This document shows, piece after piece, positions 39,125-40,169 of a stretch of DNA of 40,169 nucleotides. Position 1 is the stretch's first letter. Every line of letters begins with the position of its first letter. The stretch covers positions 1 through 40,169 of the forward strand of contig CALXOK010000016.1 in the NCBI GenBank assembly GCA_944390025.1. The letters are read 5' to 3'. Under the pieces are notes generated by a model. It saw only the letters and a program-made list of their open reading frames with translations. It made no database searches and had not been told where the DNA came from. Source of the stretch: an uncultured Spirochaetales bacterium. GTDB lineage: Bacteria > Spirochaetota > Spirochaetia > Sphaerochaetales > Sphaerochaetaceae. The position numbers and the translations under genes are program-made.

Positions 39125-39879
39125 GCCTGCTCTTCCTCGTAATGGGCATTGAATTTCTGTCTCAGGCTTGTTGTGTAGACCAGTGTCAGTGCGACGGCAA
39201 GATCCGTCTGGCCCTGACGCAGTGCGTCGACGAGGTAACCGTATTCGCGCACCTTCTTGCGGCGCTCTTCAAGCGTCTCAGGGAGACTGGACATGATTTT
39301 CTTCAGCTGCGGGGCAAGGGAATTGTAAATAGAGCGGAACACTATATTGTTGTTCGAGCTGACAACGGCAAGATGGAAGCTGAAATCACAGCTCTGGAAG
39401 TCCTGAACAGCCTCCTTGTCTCCAGAGGTCTCGAAGATAATCAGGTCCTTGTCCATCTTCTTGAGAGAGTCTTCCATAGTCTTGACAATAGGCATCCTTT
39501 CTGGCGAGCGGCTGAGCTCCCTTGCCGCGGAAACCTCAAGGGTGATGTGTACTTCAAGCAGGTCAGAGTAAAGCTTTCTGTCCTGCCTTTCCTGACTGAA
39601 CATGGATGTGGACAGGCTTTCGACATACTGGTCAAGACGGTTTGTCTTCACGAAGGCCTTCTTTCCCTGACTTACTTCAATAAGACCTTTGGCCTCAAGA
39701 GTCTTGAAAGCTTCTCTGAGGGAGCGCGAAGAGGCATTATACTTCTCGCACAGATCCTTCTGGCTCGGCAGGCTTTCTCCCTGTTTGTATTCATTGTTGA
39801 GAATCGCATTCTCAATCAATGCGGCAATATGTGTCGCCTTCGGCATCTGGTTTGAAATATCTCTTGACTGTCTGGTCAT
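39121..39879 (-). CDS. GntR/FadR-family regulator with FCD domain
   Basis: A 252-residue regulator. A winged HTH spans about residues 14-80 (AALIENAILNNEYKQGESLPSQKDLCEKYNASSRSLREAFKTLEAKGLIEVSQGKKAFVK). An all-helical FCD sensor domain follows (about 95-240), with the first metal His in DFSFHLAVV. The His normally found in the last FCD helix (E-H-x-x-I) is absent (YGYLVDAL), so the metal site appears incomplete. ATG 39879 has CGAGGT at good spacing, and the promoter TTGTCC-17-TAAAAT lies directly upstream. It is co-transcribed with the ABC ATPase, and it may control the TRAP operon or genes beyond the window; this is not shown. Confidence 0.85.
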   Translation of the reverse strand: MTRQSRDISNQMPKATHIAALIENAILNNEYKQGESLPSQKDLCEKYNASSRSLREAFKTLEAKGLIEVSQGKKAFVKTNRLDQYVESLSTSMFSQERQDRKLYSDLLEVHITLEVSAARELSRSPERMPIVKTMEDSLKKMDKDLIIFETSGDKEAVQDFQSCDFSFHLAVVSSNNNIVFRSIYNSLAPQLKKIMSSLPETLEERRKKVREYGYLVDALRQGQTDLAVALTLVYTTSLRQKFNAHYEEEQA

Positions 39880-39898
39880 TATTTACCTCGATTAATCA

Positions 39899-39927
39899 AT
39901 TTTACACGTCAACGAAATATTGGACAA
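39899..39927 (-). promoter_or_regulatory. promoter of the GntR-ABC operon
   Basis: On the minus strand, TTGTCC (39927-39922), 17 bases and TAAAAT (39904-39899), about 20 bases before the GntR start codon. A GATTAATC palindrome (39890-39897) in the leader could be an autoregulatory site. Confidence 0.45.
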
Positions 39928-39968
39928 TAAGCATTTGGGAAACCGCCTGATGCCGTGCGGAAAAACAA

Positions 39969-39999
39969 TCCCTGCGCCTTCTCCTTTAAAGCACAGGGA
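39969..39999 (-). terminator. leftward intrinsic terminator
   Basis: Read leftward, TCCCTGTGC (39999-39991) and GCGCAGGGA (39977-39969) form a 9-bp stem with one G-U pair, followed by TTGTTTTT. The G-U pair exists only on the minus-strand RNA, so it serves a leftward transcript entering from the right edge. Confidence 0.6.
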
Positions 40000-40043
40000 A
40001 TCATCAAAACAGAATCAAATCAGAATTTCTGACTCAATTTTCT

Positions 40044-40118
40044 TCAGTTCTTTCCAAGTCTGGATGCAATCTTCTGTATCTCAGAAACAGGCATGGGCCT
40101 GTACGATTCTTTGTGTAA
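40044..40118 (-). pseudogene. possible gene-tail fragment next to the leftward terminator
   Basis: On the minus strand a 24-codon open stretch ends LHKESYRPMPVSEIQKIASRLGKN, which looks like the C-terminus of a soluble enzyme (possibly oxidoreductase-like). A TAA stop lies directly before it in the same frame and no other start is evident. It sits about 45 bases before the leftward terminator, as a gene end would. It may be the remnant of a decayed gene, or chance. Confidence 0.3.
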
Positions 40119-40169
40119 TTAGAAAATGCTACTGTAAAAAAGGAAAGACAGCAGATGACCAAGAAAAGC

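Noticed and set aside
1..40169. CRISPR array, tRNA or rRNA genes, prophage
   Set aside because: No regularly spaced repeats, no tRNA-like T-arm/anticodon pattern, no rRNA core sequences and no phage structural genes were noticed on reading both strands.

Overview
The window looks like part of a spirochaete chromosome, probably a gut or anaerobic member of the Sphaerochaeta/Treponema group. This is inferred from a TRAP solute-binding protein made as a lipoprotein, a PnrA/BmpA-type nucleoside ABC importer, LplABC-type sugar importers and a uxa hexuronate operon, all at roughly 50% GC. The species cannot be fixed from the sequence. No rRNA, tRNA, CRISPR array, prophage or replication origin was seen.

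Layout. 1-3.7 kb: the tail of an unknown gene coupled to a YczE/DUF6198 membrane protein, a HAD phosphatase, an XRE regulator and a sodium:solute symporter. 3.65-4.6 kb: a small DUF4160 plus DUF2442-HTH cassette lying between two near-identical hairpins. 4.6-9.8 kb: leftward operon uxaB-uxaA-uxaC-iclR for hexuronate catabolism. 10.1-18.2 kb: a 1069-residue hybrid regulator (LacI-type sensor, histidine-kinase-like region without the phospho-acceptor His, AraC DNA-binding end), then a sugar ABC importer (two permeases and a binding protein) and a cytoplasmic GH105 unsaturated glucuronyl/galacturonyl hydrolase. This half reads as a pectin/rhamnogalacturonan programme: import unsaturated oligosaccharides, cleave them inside the cell, and feed hexuronates to Uxa enzymes.

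18.2-22.2 kb is an accessory stretch. It holds a compact locus encoding a 35-residue hydrophobic/basic peptide whose mRNA 5' and 3' ends are complementary and which is faced by a predicted ~86-nt antisense RNA (a candidate type I toxin-antitoxin), a stand-alone TnpB with terminal hairpins, a DUF3427-like/HNH endonuclease, and a Nudix hydrolase with a small unknown partner. 22.3-29.6 kb: a nucleoside importer followed by purine nucleoside phosphorylase, a DUF985 cupin and an SDR oxidoreductase.

29.7-32.6 kb: copper export, copA-csoR, with a CsoR-type operator before copA and a CopZ-like domain at the CopA C-terminus that has its own internal ribosome binding site and ATG. 32.7-36 kb: TRAP transporter dctPQM behind a near-consensus promoter. 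36-37.7 kb: a metallophosphoesterase and a ParB-like/DUF4032 protein. 37.7-39.9 kb: a WrbA-like flavoprotein and a leftward GntR/FCD regulator coupled to an orphan ABC ATPase. The right edge holds only a possible gene-tail fragment and a leftward terminator.

The items most worth following are the candidate type I toxin-antitoxin locus (18.25-18.58 kb), the internal CopZ start (30,167), and the hybrid regulator with its repeated 14-bp candidate operator.
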